A stretch of 64,000 nt of DNA from Dermanyssus gallinae (GCA_003439945.1 QVRM01001447.1:1-64000), one strand, 5' to 3'. Positions 1 to 9,857 are shown, counted from the stretch's first letter. Notes: a model not told the origin generated them from the sequence alone. Program-made: numbers and translations.

Positions 1-765
1 TCGTTACCGGGACCCGGTAGTATTTGAGAAATTTGCATTCGCAAGCTGCACAGAGCACAAAGAGCCGGGTCACAGCGAATTACTGTGTAGCGACCTCCTA
101 ATTAGTATAAGATGGGTGTTTAGCCATGCCATAATGAGTCACTATATAAACACGAATTATACGCAATACGTTGTAGCTTTTGAGTGCATCAATTGTGCCA
201 GATATGGTATGATATCTAAAATTCAATAAAACAAAAGAGTTTGAGCTTGCCGAGCATAGATTTTTCATTTCTGGATGCCGTTATACCATCAGTTGGTTCT
301 TTAAACACAAGAGATAAACAATTGGATCGGCCGTCGACCCTTTTTCGAGCTTTCTAGGGCCGCCTATAATACGTGGCTTTATGACACATTGATTGAGAGC
401 CAGTTATTTCCGCCGCTAGAATTACTTTAATAAAATTATTATCACGCTTTTACGCTCATAAAAAGCTCGTCAAGTGTCCTTCAGGAGCTCCTCTGTCTAC
501 CGAGCTATCTACTGAAGGGCATTTGAAAACTCAGCAGAAACTTCGTAGTGATCGTAGACGGTCGTTCGACCGAGGCTCCTCTCAGGTTGGGCCAGGCTCA
601 GATTTAGCATTTCGTTATACACGAGCAGCGATAATTACTCTATAATTACTTTTCGTTGTACGAATCTAATGGGAATTACTTTTCGTCAGACTAATCCTAG
701 TGAAACGCGCTAAGCTACGCCTCGGATTATACAAAATCTACGATTGCACAGGGAGAAATTCCTCC

Positions 766-770
<5 letters not shown>
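1..770. other. No gene seen
   Basis: No ORF, transposon domain or RNA gene is recognisable here. The sequence is unremarkable mixed-composition DNA up to the TA tract. Confidence 0.6.

Positions 771-833
<63 letters not shown>
771..833. repeat. (TA)n microsatellite
   Basis: About 63 bp of TA dinucleotides with one AA interruption. The Tyr/Ile-rich frames through it are artefacts. Confidence 0.95.
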
Positions 834-835
<2 letters not shown>

Positions 836-1106
836 CAAAACGAGAACTACTGTATTCCTCCATGCGATTAATGGATACGGACCACACGGATAATTTCGCA
901 AAATTGCACCGAAGCTCATATGTCACGTTTGAATGCTACTGTCTGTAGTGCGGGGGGTGTAACCTCGCTTGCATTTAGCAATCATTGCAACCAAATTTAA
1001 AACTCAAGTATGACAAAAAGGCAAACAAAAGATAACCTATATTACTTTATTAGTAAATCAAGAATACACCGCGCTCGATTCGCGTGTTCGGTGGAATTTC
1101 TAAATA

Positions 1107-1424
1107 TAGGACTTACGCATGGCTATATTTAACAAGCAGTTTAAAAAGTTGGCTATGCAAAAAGACACCAACGAATCATGACTACATGCACTCAACTGCC
1201 GTTGTCTTCTGCCATTTGCGAGGGTGTTAACAGGGTTGAGACGTATTTTATTTACACGCATGCCTACTTGCGTGTAATTCCCGGTAGGGATTTCACGGGA
1301 TAGGCCCTACGCAAAGTTATACTTAACGAGTGGCTTAGAAAGTTGGCAAGCTTTGAAAAGGACTAGACCGAGGATCGCGACTGCGTGCACCTTACTTTGG
1401 TTACTGTTTGCCATTTGCGACGGT
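1107..1424. repeat. Diverged direct duplication
   Basis: A block of about 120 bp starting with taggacttacgc at 1107 and ending gccatttgcgagggt near 1225 recurs at 1301-1424, starting taggccctacgc and ending gccatttgcgacggt. The copies are offset by about 194 bp and clearly diverged. Neither has an open frame, so this is a non-coding repeat of unknown origin. Confidence 0.6.
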
Positions 1425-2750
1425 TTAAATAAAGGTTTTAGGGCCTATCTGTTTTCTCTACAGTTTTAAACATTTGGTTTGCTTTACATTTTATCAAAAT
1501 TAAGATACAGAATACGGAACTATCATCGATTCATCGAGGTCATCGAATGTTGCATATTCTTAAGTAAATTACCCAACAGTGAATGCGTTTAACGTTGTCA
1601 GGAAAGAAATTGTCCCCTGTAAACGTGTGGTTCGTTTTGTTGTTCCTCATCACTGGTGCGTGCGCCAATGCTAATGCGTGAAAGATAACGCCTGAAACCA
1701 GGCCGTTTTGGAGTAGTCTGGCTTTTAGCGCCATTCGTAGGCGCTTAAAGAAGGGCTTTGCGTTCTTCTTTTGGTATTCAGAGCATAACTATCTCCGGGA
1801 TTAAGGTTTGTCTAGTAGTTGCCCCAGAAAGTCGCTAACTTGAGCATAGGGCTGATTAAGTGAAAATTTGTTTCAAGCTTCATCTGAAATAAGTGATCAA
1901 ATCCGCAGAGCTGTAAATCGAGAAGTTTAATGGCTGTTCAAAGTAAGTGGTAGCATCTGAAAATCAAGACCTCCGCAAACAATGAGGCGAAGCTTTTTGG
2001 CATTAGCAGAAAGTTCTGTAGTATACGTTAAAAATCAGTAAGCATTATTCGAAAAGGTTGCGATTCTATAACAGAACGCACTCCCTTACGAAATTGTACA
2101 TTCTGGATACTTCGAATGGCGACAAGCAGAATAAAATGATACCTCTGTTGGCCTCAGCAGCCTATTATTTAGTTTACTGATAACAGATATGCGATGGAAG
2201 TTTTAATAAAAGTAGTGCAACACAGACTTCTATTTAACTTAAATAAGATCATCTATTTTCTAATGTCATAATATGAAAACAGGGCTCTTAGTATCACAAT
2301 AATTGCTTCTATAAATTGTCTAATATAATTGTTTTCTCTTAATACACATTGAGTGGTATTTGTAGACTCTTCGCAAAATGTCATCACCCACCAGGGTTGA
2401 GGGCAGCCCAAGTGGGAACGTACGGCCGATCGTCAAACAATTAAACAGCGATACACCCAGGATGGGCGGTCCAATAGCCAGGCGAGAGTCACTAAAATGT
2501 CTACCCTCTTGCATTTTGCGTTAGACCGAGCGAATGGTAGCGAGCGCCTGCTACCATCATCAACCTGCCCCCCCCCCCCGTGCACCGATGATCGACGAGT
2601 TCAGAGGATAAGACTTTTGGCCGAATTCGATAGAGACACTATAAATTGCCTATTTACACTGCGAGTGCACAGCGACGCCAACATTACTTGCACCGACAGC
2701 ATGGAGGAATGTCGGGCCGCCCAAGTGAAGGCATATCTGTATCTATAGCA
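1425..2750. other. No gene seen
   Basis: Only short chance ORFs are present. A run of C lies at about 2571-2580. Nothing matches a family I recognise. Confidence 0.5.
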
Positions 2751-2752
2751 GT

Positions 2753-3493
2753 GTGGGTTACCTCGGTCCATGCCTTGCAGACGAACATTTTGGTCATCGT
2801 ACTACGCGACATTCACATCAGACTTATAGCGGCTTACGTCCGTCCGGTCAAAGTAAAAACCATGCATATTCTTGGAGAAAAGCTTATCAACATGGACTAC
2901 AAATGGTGTCTGCGATTCCTTCTATCGCTGCCCTCGTCATAGCCGAAACAAACAGTGGCTCTACATTCGAGTGGAGACTATGGCTGCTGGATAGACAGTC
3001 CCTGGTCGGCCCTAATACTTCAGAGTCACCTAGGAAACTCTGCCAAATAACTATGTATCAACAAATCAACAAGTGCAACCAACTGCAAGGTCTGCTTTCT
3101 GTACCGCCAAGCAGACAAGTTCTGCTTTGAGAAAACCACTCACTAAAGGAGGGCGGCAACATATGAGCACAAATACCGACTGCGATTGCTATCCAAGCTC
3201 CCAAAGGGCTATCTTTGCCGCAATACTTAGACACCGAAAAACTGCTGGAGCTCTGACGTAAAGTATTTCCAGTGCCCAGTACCATCGGTATAGAAGGCTG
3301 TGCTCGTCAATCAGAACGAAGCATGGCCTAGTTGAGCAAAAGTTCAGCTTATGAGAGATCATAAAGGCTCTCAGGAACTTAGAAAAGAGAAAGGCAATAG
3401 GGTGGACTCCTGAGCAGGGGCTTCACTCCTATCTAAAGGCAGGACAAGCTGTTCAATCTCAGGCTAGCGCCAGTACATGGTGTCAATATCATC
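2753..3493 (+). pseudogene. Old LINE ORF2, upstream part (endonuclease and RT relic)
   Basis: This is the left half of a decayed non-LTR retrotransposon ORF2. Near 2790-2880 a frame reads VIVLRDIHIRLIAAY and ILGEKLI, matching the endonuclease segment of the LINE at 9.8-12.7 kb (VILTGDTINVIAAY, LLEKLI). Just before 3493 the frame reads LFNLRLAPVHGVNII, matching FNLKIAPTASYGVQVIW in that same LINE. The middle is broken by deletions, frameshifts and stops. The protein would have cut target DNA and copied the element RNA; this copy cannot. The coding line resumes at 6825, after the R1-like insertion. The 5' limit is uncertain. Confidence 0.65.
3481..3493. repeat. Target site duplication, left copy
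   Basis: tgtcaatatcatc lies directly outside the poly-T end (the element's 3' poly-A tail) and is repeated exactly at 6825-6837. Confidence 0.9.
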
Positions 3494-3705
3494 TTTTTTT
3501 TTTTTTTTTTTGAGGGAGGTGGAAAATGCATTTACGCACACTCGCCAATGTTTTGGCGGGTAGTGTGAGACTAAACGCAGGAGAGAGAGTACGTGACTCA
3601 ATCTAATTCCAGCGCACTACCCACTAAAAACCACCCCCAAGAACCCCCTCCTGGTTCGGAATTGTGAACCATTACTTCGAGACCAGGAGAGGGGAGTCTC
3701 ACGCT

Positions 3706-4050
3706 TCAACCTTCTCCATAGTCTGTGGGTGCGACCCGAGCAGGTAGGACCTGCTGGGTTAAATCTTGGAGGTTCCGGGCGACGAATCGCGCCCGACGAA
3801 TATTCTCTAGCCGGATCTTTTCGCGCATGAGCCCATCGAGGTACTTTAGGCCAGCACCCCAGTTAGTCTTCGAATCGACCATGTGTGTGACGATCGCCTG
3901 CGCGGTAGATGCCCGTAGGGTAGAACGGGAGATGTGCACATTTGGTTCTGTTATGAGACAGAGCCCCACCTGGTGCTCTGTGGTGTATGCGCCCAGCATG
4001 TCATGGGCCGCCCGGCACCGATTGAGATTTACCTGGAGAAACTTGATCAT
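3706..4050 (-). CDS. Truncated ORF2 (endonuclease start fused to C-terminus)
   Basis: The 114-codon ORF starts MIKFLQVNLNRCRAAHDML, then LCLITEPNV. This is the first part of an APE-type endonuclease as in R1-clade ORF2 (QVNLNR, then a conserved Glu-Pro pair). After about residue 50 it moves into VDSKTNWGAG and GLMREKIRLENIRRARF, the C-terminal tail also seen in the copy at 25.0 kb. The rest of the endonuclease and the whole RT are missing, so an in-frame internal deletion of most of ORF2 is inferred. Its ATG overlaps the ORF1 stop as taATG (UAAUG in RNA). In the R1-clade element SART1 the same arrangement lets ribosomes restart on ORF2. The stub has no catalytic domain; whether it is translated is unknown. 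Confidence 0.7.
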   Translation of the reverse strand: MIKFLQVNLNRCRAAHDMLGAYTTEHQVGLCLITEPNVHISRSTLRASTAQAIVTHMVDSKTNWGAGLKYLDGLMREKIRLENIRRARFVARNLQDLTQQVLPARVAPTDYGEG

Positions 4051-6239
4051 TACTCTGCCTGGGGGATTTCGACCTGGGGGGCATTGCCCACCTTTTGCCA
4101 GTCTTCCGTCGGCGCGAGGGTCCTACGGCAAAATTGTTGCCGGCCCCGATTCGATGGCGCTTCAGCGCGACTAGACGCTCCTGGTAAAGCGTCAGGCCTG
4201 GGCTGAGCCGTAGCCCCTGTTTTCGACTCTCCAGATGGAATAGGCTCCTTCCGCTTACGCGACTCTTGCAGCTGTGTGCGGTATGACGGGCAGGCCATAC
4301 TGTCGGCTCTGTGACCCGAGACATCGCACACGATACAGTGTGTCGTCTCGGCCTTACACGCAGCCGCCGCATGATCTGGCGATCCGCATCGGCGACAGAG
4401 GCGGGCGGCCGACTTGGGTGCCTCGCAGGTTGCCGCCTTGTGGCCGGGTCTCTGGCAGTTGAAGCATGTGGGTAATCTCTCCCAGACCTCGGGCCTGCAC
4501 CTACTGCCCGCAATCAGGATAGATTGTTGAGCTTGAAGCCACCTGGCTGTAGGGGCCGTCACCTTAAGCAGCGTGTACCAGCGGGTCGTGGTGCGGCCCT
4601 GGCGTGGGTCACTCGCCACTATGGGAACTGCCTCGGTGGCTCCTAGTAGCTGACGGATATCTGCCTCTATCCTTTTAGCGCTGACCAGAGGATTAATGCC
4701 CCATAAGGCCACTTCTCGCATGCCGGCACTCATTCGGCTGTCAGCCTGGTGGCCGGTTGCTTTGCTGATGCTATCGGCCAACTGAGCCCCAAGTTCATGG
4801 GTGATGCCCCGTAATCGGATAATGACGTCACCGTCACCGTTCCTAACGAGGCCGCTCACGGCCGACTCCACCTGTGCATTGTCCGCCAGGTGAGCTCGGA
4901 GGCTCTTTACTGTGTCGGTCCAGGTCCGGCCTTCTCCGACCCTGACCCTGACAGACATTTGTCCCGCCAGGGCCGAGGCCGGCGGAGGGGCCCTACTCGC
5001 ATTTGCTGGCAGCCGACCCCTTTGCGGCGCGTCTGCCCGGCAAAGCTCTATAAGGCCGTCTCGTGACGACTGGGACACAAGGGCCGCCAGAATTCGCTGC
5101 ATTGGTCCTGATCGCCACTCATGGGCAACGTATAAAAGAGGGGGTTTCGTGGTCGCTGAGACTGAGAGCTGGGTCATGCGCTCGATAACAGCGCGAAACA
5201 GTGTAATCGCAGCCTTATCGCAGGGTTTGTTGGGATGTAGAATTCCTACGACAAGGTGACGATTCTCGCCACCGTTGCCTGGGGTCCCAGCGAGTGACTC
5301 CCAGGTATCTGTGGTATGCAACACCGCCGCCGTACCTGGGGGCTGTGTAAGCAGCCGTGGTAAAGAGGGGAATTGACCGGCGAGGCCGGCAAGTACCTCT
5401 GAGTCAGCCTTTGCTCCCGGCACGACCAGCACGCCCCTCACTTCCCTGAGAGAAGTGATTCCCTCCGAAGATGAGGGAACCTGCCGAAGGGAGCCCGGGG
5501 GCCAGAACAGGCCCGTTAGTTTGGCAAAGTCTTCAGCCGTCGTCGCTGCCGAGATACGCGACTCTAAATACACTCGGGCAGCCTCAGGGTCCGCCGGAGC
5601 ACACCGCAGGCAGATTGCTGAAGGGTCCGAGGATTGAGAAGGCCGCGCCAGCAACTCATCTCGTTCCCTCTGCACCGCCTCCAATGAGCTCCGGAGGCTC
5701 CCGATCCTCTCCTCCGCGTCCTTTAGCGAGGTCCGCAGAGAAACCTTGAAGGAATCCACTGCCGTTTCGACCCTGTGGAGATCCAGGTCCAGCTTCTCTG
5801 ATATCTCCTTTAACTCAATTCTGGTGTTTCTTAACTTGCAGGACTCTACCACTGTCCTGACATGTCCTTTGAGGACCGTTAACGCCCAGCCGTATGCTGC
5901 CTCCGCGTCAAAGCTTTGTTTGAGATTAGCCTCTGCGCAATCCGTCATCCCTGTTGCGAAAGTCGTCTTGGGTGCCACGGTGTGTTGTTCGACGACGTCA
6001 GAAACGCGTTTCTTGTCAGAATGAATTCCCATCGTGGTATCCGATGGACGTTTTCGAATGCCGAGAGACTCGACGCATGAGTTATCCATCTCCATCGAAG
6101 ATTCTACATCGTCGACGTCTATGGCGGGACGATTTAGCTCCGCTACGGGAACGTTGAGGTCGCCCCCTATGTCCTCGCTGGTAGGCACCGCAGGATCAGG
6201 GGGCGGCCTCGCGTGGCTCGACGACGGCCGTACGGGCAT
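4050..6239 (-). CDS. ORF1 gag-like protein, intact
   Basis: An uninterrupted 729-codon ORF with an ATG at 6239. The N-terminus is Pro/Ser/Asp-rich. Residues about 135-197 are charged and heptad-like (a likely coiled coil, e.g. EERIGSLRSSLEAVQRERDE). Near the C-terminus are three zinc knuckles: CFNCQRPGHKAATC (592-605), CRRCGSPDHAAAAC (615-628) and CIVCDVSGHRADSMAC (635-650). That layout is typical of R1-clade ORF1 proteins, which bind element RNA in a ribonucleoprotein particle. The lack of any stop or frameshift contrasts with every other element in the window and argues for a recent insertion. The ORF could still be functional, either as a mobile gag or as a source of gag acting in trans. 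No evidence of host use is visible. Confidence 0.88.
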   Translation of the reverse strand: MPVRPSSSHARPPPDPAVPTSEDIGGDLNVPVAELNRPAIDVDDVESSMEMDNSCVESLGIRKRPSDTTMGIHSDKKRVSDVVEQHTVAPKTTFATGMTDCAEANLKQSFDAEAAYGWALTVLKGHVRTVVESCKLRNTRIELKEISEKLDLDLHRVETAVDSFKVSLRTSLKDAEERIGSLRSSLEAVQRERDELLARPSQSSDPSAICLRCAPADPEAARVYLESRISAATTAEDFAKLTGLFWPPGSLRQVPSSSEGITSLREVRGVLVVPGAKADSEVLAGLAGQFPSLPRLLTQPPGTAAVLHTTDTWESLAGTPGNGGENRHLVVGILHPNKPCDKAAITLFRAVIERMTQLSVSATTKPPLLYVAHEWRSGPMQRILAALVSQSSRDGLIELCRADAPQRGRLPANASRAPPPASALAGQMSVRVRVGEGRTWTDTVKSLRAHLADNAQVESAVSGLVRNGDGDVIIRLRGITHELGAQLADSISKATGHQADSRMSAGMREVALWGINPLVSAKRIEADIRQLLGATEAVPIVASDPRQGRTTTRWYTLLKVTAPTARWLQAQQSILIAGSRCRPEVWERLPTCFNCQRPGHKAATCEAPKSAARLCRRCGSPDHAAAACKAETTHCIVCDVSGHRADSMACPSYRTQLQESRKRKEPIPSGESKTGATAQPRPDALPGASSRAEAPSNRGRQQFCRRTLAPTEDWQKVGNAPQVEIPQAE

Positions 6240-6569
6240 TGTACCTCTTGTTCCCCCAGATATCTCGGGAAATGTAGCAGGTATTGTTGCAAGCGCCTTA
6301 GATTATGCTACGTTTGAGCAAGTCTCTTACGGTGGCGAAACGACAAGGCGATATCTATAGCCGTTCGCTATCAGAGTTCTTGAGAAAGAAACAGTAGCAG
6401 CGTTGCCGCGTCTGCCTGGCCTGCGTCTCGCCGGGTAGGCGGACAAGGCCGGCAGTGGCGCCGCCCTGGTGGCCACAAATGGAACTACAGGTCGACACTT
6501 AGCTCACAGCGGTTACGAGATGCGGACACGCATCCGCGTCGCTCCGCGGGCTCTGCGCACGAGACGCGG

Positions 6570-6737
6570 GTGTCAAATCGCACGGATTACACTACGGGTG
6601 TCAAAGCGCACAGATCACACTACGAGTGTCAGAGCGCACAGATCACGCCACGGGTGTCAAAGCGCACAGTTCACATCACGTGTGTCAAAGCGCACAAACA
6701 CATCACGAGTGTCAAAACGCACAGATCACATCACCTA
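6570..6737 (-). promoter_or_regulatory. Six 28-bp tandem monomers in the LINE 5' region
   Basis: Units beginning gtgtcaaa(g/t)cgcac start at 6570, 6598, 6626, 6654, 6682 and 6709, with a partial seventh near 6733. The period is 28 bp (27 at the last step). The array lies about 330 bp upstream of the ORF1 ATG, inside the element. Tandem 5' UTR monomers act as promoter units in some LINEs, such as mouse L1; a promoter role here is inference. Confidence 0.75.
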
Positions 6738-6824
6738 GCACGGATGTCACGATAACAGCAAAGTCTAGTAGACCAAAAGTGTCGCGGAGCGGACGTCCGT
6801 TCGCGGCAACGATCAGCACGAGAC

Positions 6825-6837
6825 TGTCAATATCATC
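6825..6837. repeat. Target site duplication, right copy
   Basis: tgtcaatatcatc repeats 3481-3493 exactly and marks the 5' end of the R1-like element. Confidence 0.9.
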
Positions 6838-7190
6838 TGGGAGGCCTTTACGTTGAAGAGCATGGAGAGGTTGACTAGTACCAAGGCCCCCCACCTAAAA
6901 CGCGCTCTGGGTCTACACATATCTGGACAAAATCGCCTTGTTTACCTTGGGGCTGGCACTTCGCTGTTGTTCAGTGAGTATTTGAAACGTCGGTTCGGGC
7001 TAGCAACAACCGACGCATCACACAGTGGGAGCAGAAATTTGCTGAAATCGGCGGGGTCTTCTATATTACTGGTGCAATGTTCAATGACAGCTGAAAGCAA
7101 ATCTACTACAGGAAGCGCCATTCCCCTACCTGCTAGAAAACATATGGCTTTCATTACAAGCTATGCACTGAGGCAAACTATCACGAACTA
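6825..7190 (+). pseudogene. Old LINE ORF2, downstream part (post-RT region)
   Basis: This is the continuation of the LINE relic that ends at 3493. Directly after the duplicated target the frame reads WEAFTLKSMERL, then LKRALGL and NRLVYLGAG. These align with FLKRVLGL and NRLVYMLAG in the LINE at 50 kb, and FLKKALNV and NRLVYLLAS in the LINE at 9.8 kb. It is the region after the RT palm. The frame decays after about 7030. Non-functional. Confidence 0.75.
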
Positions 7191-8044
7191 AACGCAGGGT
7201 GTAGGTATTCTAGAATGTAGGTAAGGTAATTAGTGTCAGGTATCATGCCACCCACTATCTTTAAGTTCAGTCGCTAGATAGCTTAGCAAATTAACGATAC
7301 CAGGTCAACAATTATCTAATTCTGTAATCTTGTAATATGACCACTGTTGTTATGTGCGTTTTAATGCCACAAATACAGAGTAAGTGATGGTATCAACGAC
7401 GCGTAAAGGTGAATGACTGAGCATTTATTGAATCGCTCCGTCGACTGATTGCCATCCACGTATTTGATTCTGCCTTCTTTTATAATGAAATAAATTAATT
7501 AAAAACATACATATTAGAAACATAAAAAAATAATTAAATAAACTCTACAAAGGCACATGATCTAAAACTAGCAGAGTGTATTTTGGTTTACCCCTTGCTA
7601 TGTAATTCGTTGATGCTTGGCATTAACCATTTTCAACAAAACAAACCGCGTCAATATATAGTCAGGTGACTAAGCATGTCAAACGAAGTGAGGAGCCGGT
7701 AACTAGAATCAGTAGGACTCAAGTAAACTAAGTCTAGGGCAAATACCCTAGTCCATTTGAACTCGGACTACGTTTATATATTCGCTAGTATTGTCCTGGC
7801 CTTGCTCGAACGTCACAGCCTCAACACAACTACTCAATTGTCTCGGTAATTTATCACGTGAGAAATGGCCTTGAGCACCCAGTTTTGCTCACCGATAATG
7901 AAATGAGCAAAAATATCGAGGCATCAACTAATTTTGCTGCCCTTTGCAGATGGGAAACGACTGTACGGGGAGGCAAGCCAGAGGAAAGACATTGCAGAGC
8001 CTGAATTATAATGCTGAGTTGATACAAGACATTTGTTATACGAT

Positions 8045-8046
<2 letters not shown>
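7191..8046. other. No gene seen
   Basis: AT-rich, with no open frame or repeat that I can assign. Confidence 0.55.

Positions 8047-8086
<40 letters not shown>
8047..8086. repeat. (TA)n microsatellite
   Basis: Forty bases of TA directly abut the left tip of the mariner element at 8087. Confidence 0.95.
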
Positions 8087-8089
<3 letters not shown>

Positions 8090-9528
8090 GGTCTCCCACG
8101 AATATTTAAAGAGCGGGCGTTTTTCCGTAAGTATACGGAATTGAAGAGCTCGTTAAAGTAAATATTTTTTTAATGAAACATAGTCTCTGAGAAGTTTTGT
8201 TTCGGAGTAAGAGTGATATTCCTAAAATCTGCGGCACTGGTGTTATTGCCCTACATAGGATCACAAAATGTGCAATTGAAAGACCTCCTATACAGAAGCT
8301 AAGCACATCGTCGCATTCCTGAGAAAATTGCTTTATCTGAAGAACATATAGCACCGCTTAGAAAATGCGACATGGTCGTTAAGAAGAGAAGTTGCAAAAA
8401 ATGAAGTTATTTTACGCCCAATACCCCAAAAATACAATCTTACGACCTTTCGCAGCGCTCAAAGCTAACACATTCAGGCATGACGAATATTTTCATAACA
8501 AATCTATGGCGGCCCGATTCGTGGTTCCGTTTAATTAAGCTTTTTCCGGAGGGCATGGTAGGATTGAGTGCATATATAAATGACCCACTCTATTAGATAA
8601 ATCACTTGCCATAGTTTTAGAAGCAAACACAATTACTATTCTAAAGAAGCTGATCGAATGTGCCTCCGCGAGCCATTCGGCAGAACATTCGGTGAGAACA
8701 GCAAAAACACCATCTATGAAAGAGCACATCTATCAGACAGTAGCCGATCGTCCTTCAGAAACCACGATGGTGGCCCGAAAGGTTGCTGCACCTTGCAGTA
8801 CTGTCCACAGGGTACAAAAAGCTGAACGACCGCTTCACGTTCAAGCTCTGCTGGATCCACATTACAAGCGACGGGTCATATACTGTAGCTGATTTCTGCG
8901 GTGAGTAGAACCCAATGCAGAGTTCCCTGTTCTTGTGCTTTTCACTGATGAAGCTTGCTCATAAGAGGCACATTACCCATTATTGGGCAAGTGAGAGCCC
9001 GTATATGATTCAATAGCGTAAACGCCAGAGGCGTTTCTCCGTGAACTTGTGCGCTGGCATGGTCAACAACTACCTCATAGGCCCACACATACTCTCCAAC
9101 AAATTGGATTTGAGAAGCACTCCATACGTTCCTGAGTGAAACATTATTACGGCTGTTGGAAAGCATTCCAGAAATTCATTTATGCATGCACTTAATCTCG
9201 ACATGCCCGCCTAGATCTTAATTACTCCGCAACCACGACTCGGATTGCCATAGATTTAGTACTAAAATTATTGCCATGAAATGTGCATTTGCCTGATTGT
9301 GTTAGTTTTGAACGCCGTAAATGGTCCTAGGGTTATGATTTTTCTGTATCACGACAATATCTTAGTTTCTGTATTGGTAGTCTCGCAGTTGCACATTTTG
9401 TGCTCCTATGTCGGGCAACAACACTAGTGTCACGGATTTTAATAACGTCACTCTCACTCTGAAACGAGACTTCTCAAAGAAAATATACTACAGAAAAAGA
9501 TTTTCTCTTTACCAAGTTATACAATTCC

Positions 9529-9530
<2 letters not shown>
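8087..9530 (+). mobile_element. Tc1/mariner element with long inverted repeats, copy 1
   Basis: The left tip is cagggtctccca directly after a TA tract. The left arm (8087 to about 8577) is inversely repeated at about 9186-9530: for example 8180-8290 (aagttttgtttcgg, cataggatcacaaaatgtgc) pairs with 9390-9480 (gcacattttgtgctcctatg, aacgagacttctc). The right arm lacks roughly the outer 48 bp and ends in another TA tract. A decayed transposase sits between the arms. A second copy of the family is at 42,693-44,483. Arms near 0.5 kb are far longer than the usual Tc1/mariner arms of tens to about 200 bp. Confidence 0.8.
8692..9190 (+). pseudogene. Tc1/mariner transposase relic
   Basis: The N-terminal part reads KTPSMKEHIYQTVADRPSET, then VARKVAAPCSTVHRVQKAER and YKRRVIYC, the helix-turn-helix region and linker of a Tc1/mariner transposase. 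After a stop the frame continues with HYWASESPYMIQ, RRFSVNLCAGMVNNYLIGPHIL and NKLD, the block around the first catalytic aspartate and the conserved GxxxxNYLIGP segment. The second and third catalytic acidic residues are missing because the C-terminal third is deleted. Several in-frame stops are present. Inactive. Confidence 0.75.
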
Positions 9531-9578
<48 letters not shown>

Positions 9579-9589
9579 TATACATATAC

Positions 9590-9682
<93 letters not shown>

Positions 9683-9716
9683 AATATATATATATATATA
9701 TATACATACACACAAT
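9531..9716. repeat. (TA)n / (CATATA)n compound microsatellite
   Basis: About 185 bp of TA with CATATA and AATATA interruptions, directly adjoining the truncated right arm of mariner copy 1. The long Tyr/Ile frames on both strands are artefacts. Confidence 0.95.
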
Positions 9717-9857
9717 TTATTTAACTCCTAATGGGGTGTAAACAATTGTCCTCCAGTGAACGTGACGATAAACTGCATCAGCCCTACATATATACTACAT
9801 TTAGGACATGTAGTCCTACAAACATATATATATATATAGTACAGTAGTAGTTTTATT

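Larger units (their letters stand above)
3494..6824 (-). mobile_element. R1-like non-LTR retrotransposon, ORF2-deleted
   Basis: A 3.3-kb element reads on the - strand. Its 3' end is a tail of about 18 A (seen as T at 3494-3511). Exact 13-bp target duplications flank it. Order 5' to 3': a 5' region with six 28-bp tandem units (6570-6737), a 729-codon gag-like ORF1 (6239-4050), a 114-codon ORF2 stub (4050-3706) and a 3' UTR of about 200 bp. The three CCHC knuckles in ORF1, the ORF2 start and the ORF junction point to the R1 clade (knowledge of that clade, no search run). It interrupts an older LINE. Related 3' fragments lie at 25.0-25.4 kb and 28,996-29,175, so the family is repetitive here. 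It must depend on a full-length relative for RT, unless the ORF2 stub is simply a dead deletion. Confidence 0.88.

Noticed and set aside
2497..2748. 83-codon + strand ORF upstream of the old LINE
   Set aside because: Runs through a C-run, no similarity to gag or endonuclease; no support.
4912..6024. Several 90-115-codon + strand ORFs inside the R1-like element
   Set aside because: Shadows of the intact - strand gag frame.
9474..9715. Long Tyr/Ile-rich ORFs on both strands
   Set aside because: They are translations of the TA/CATATA microsatellite. The same applies to similar frames at 710-919, 18,072-18,289, 26,011-26,268 and 42,465-42,764.
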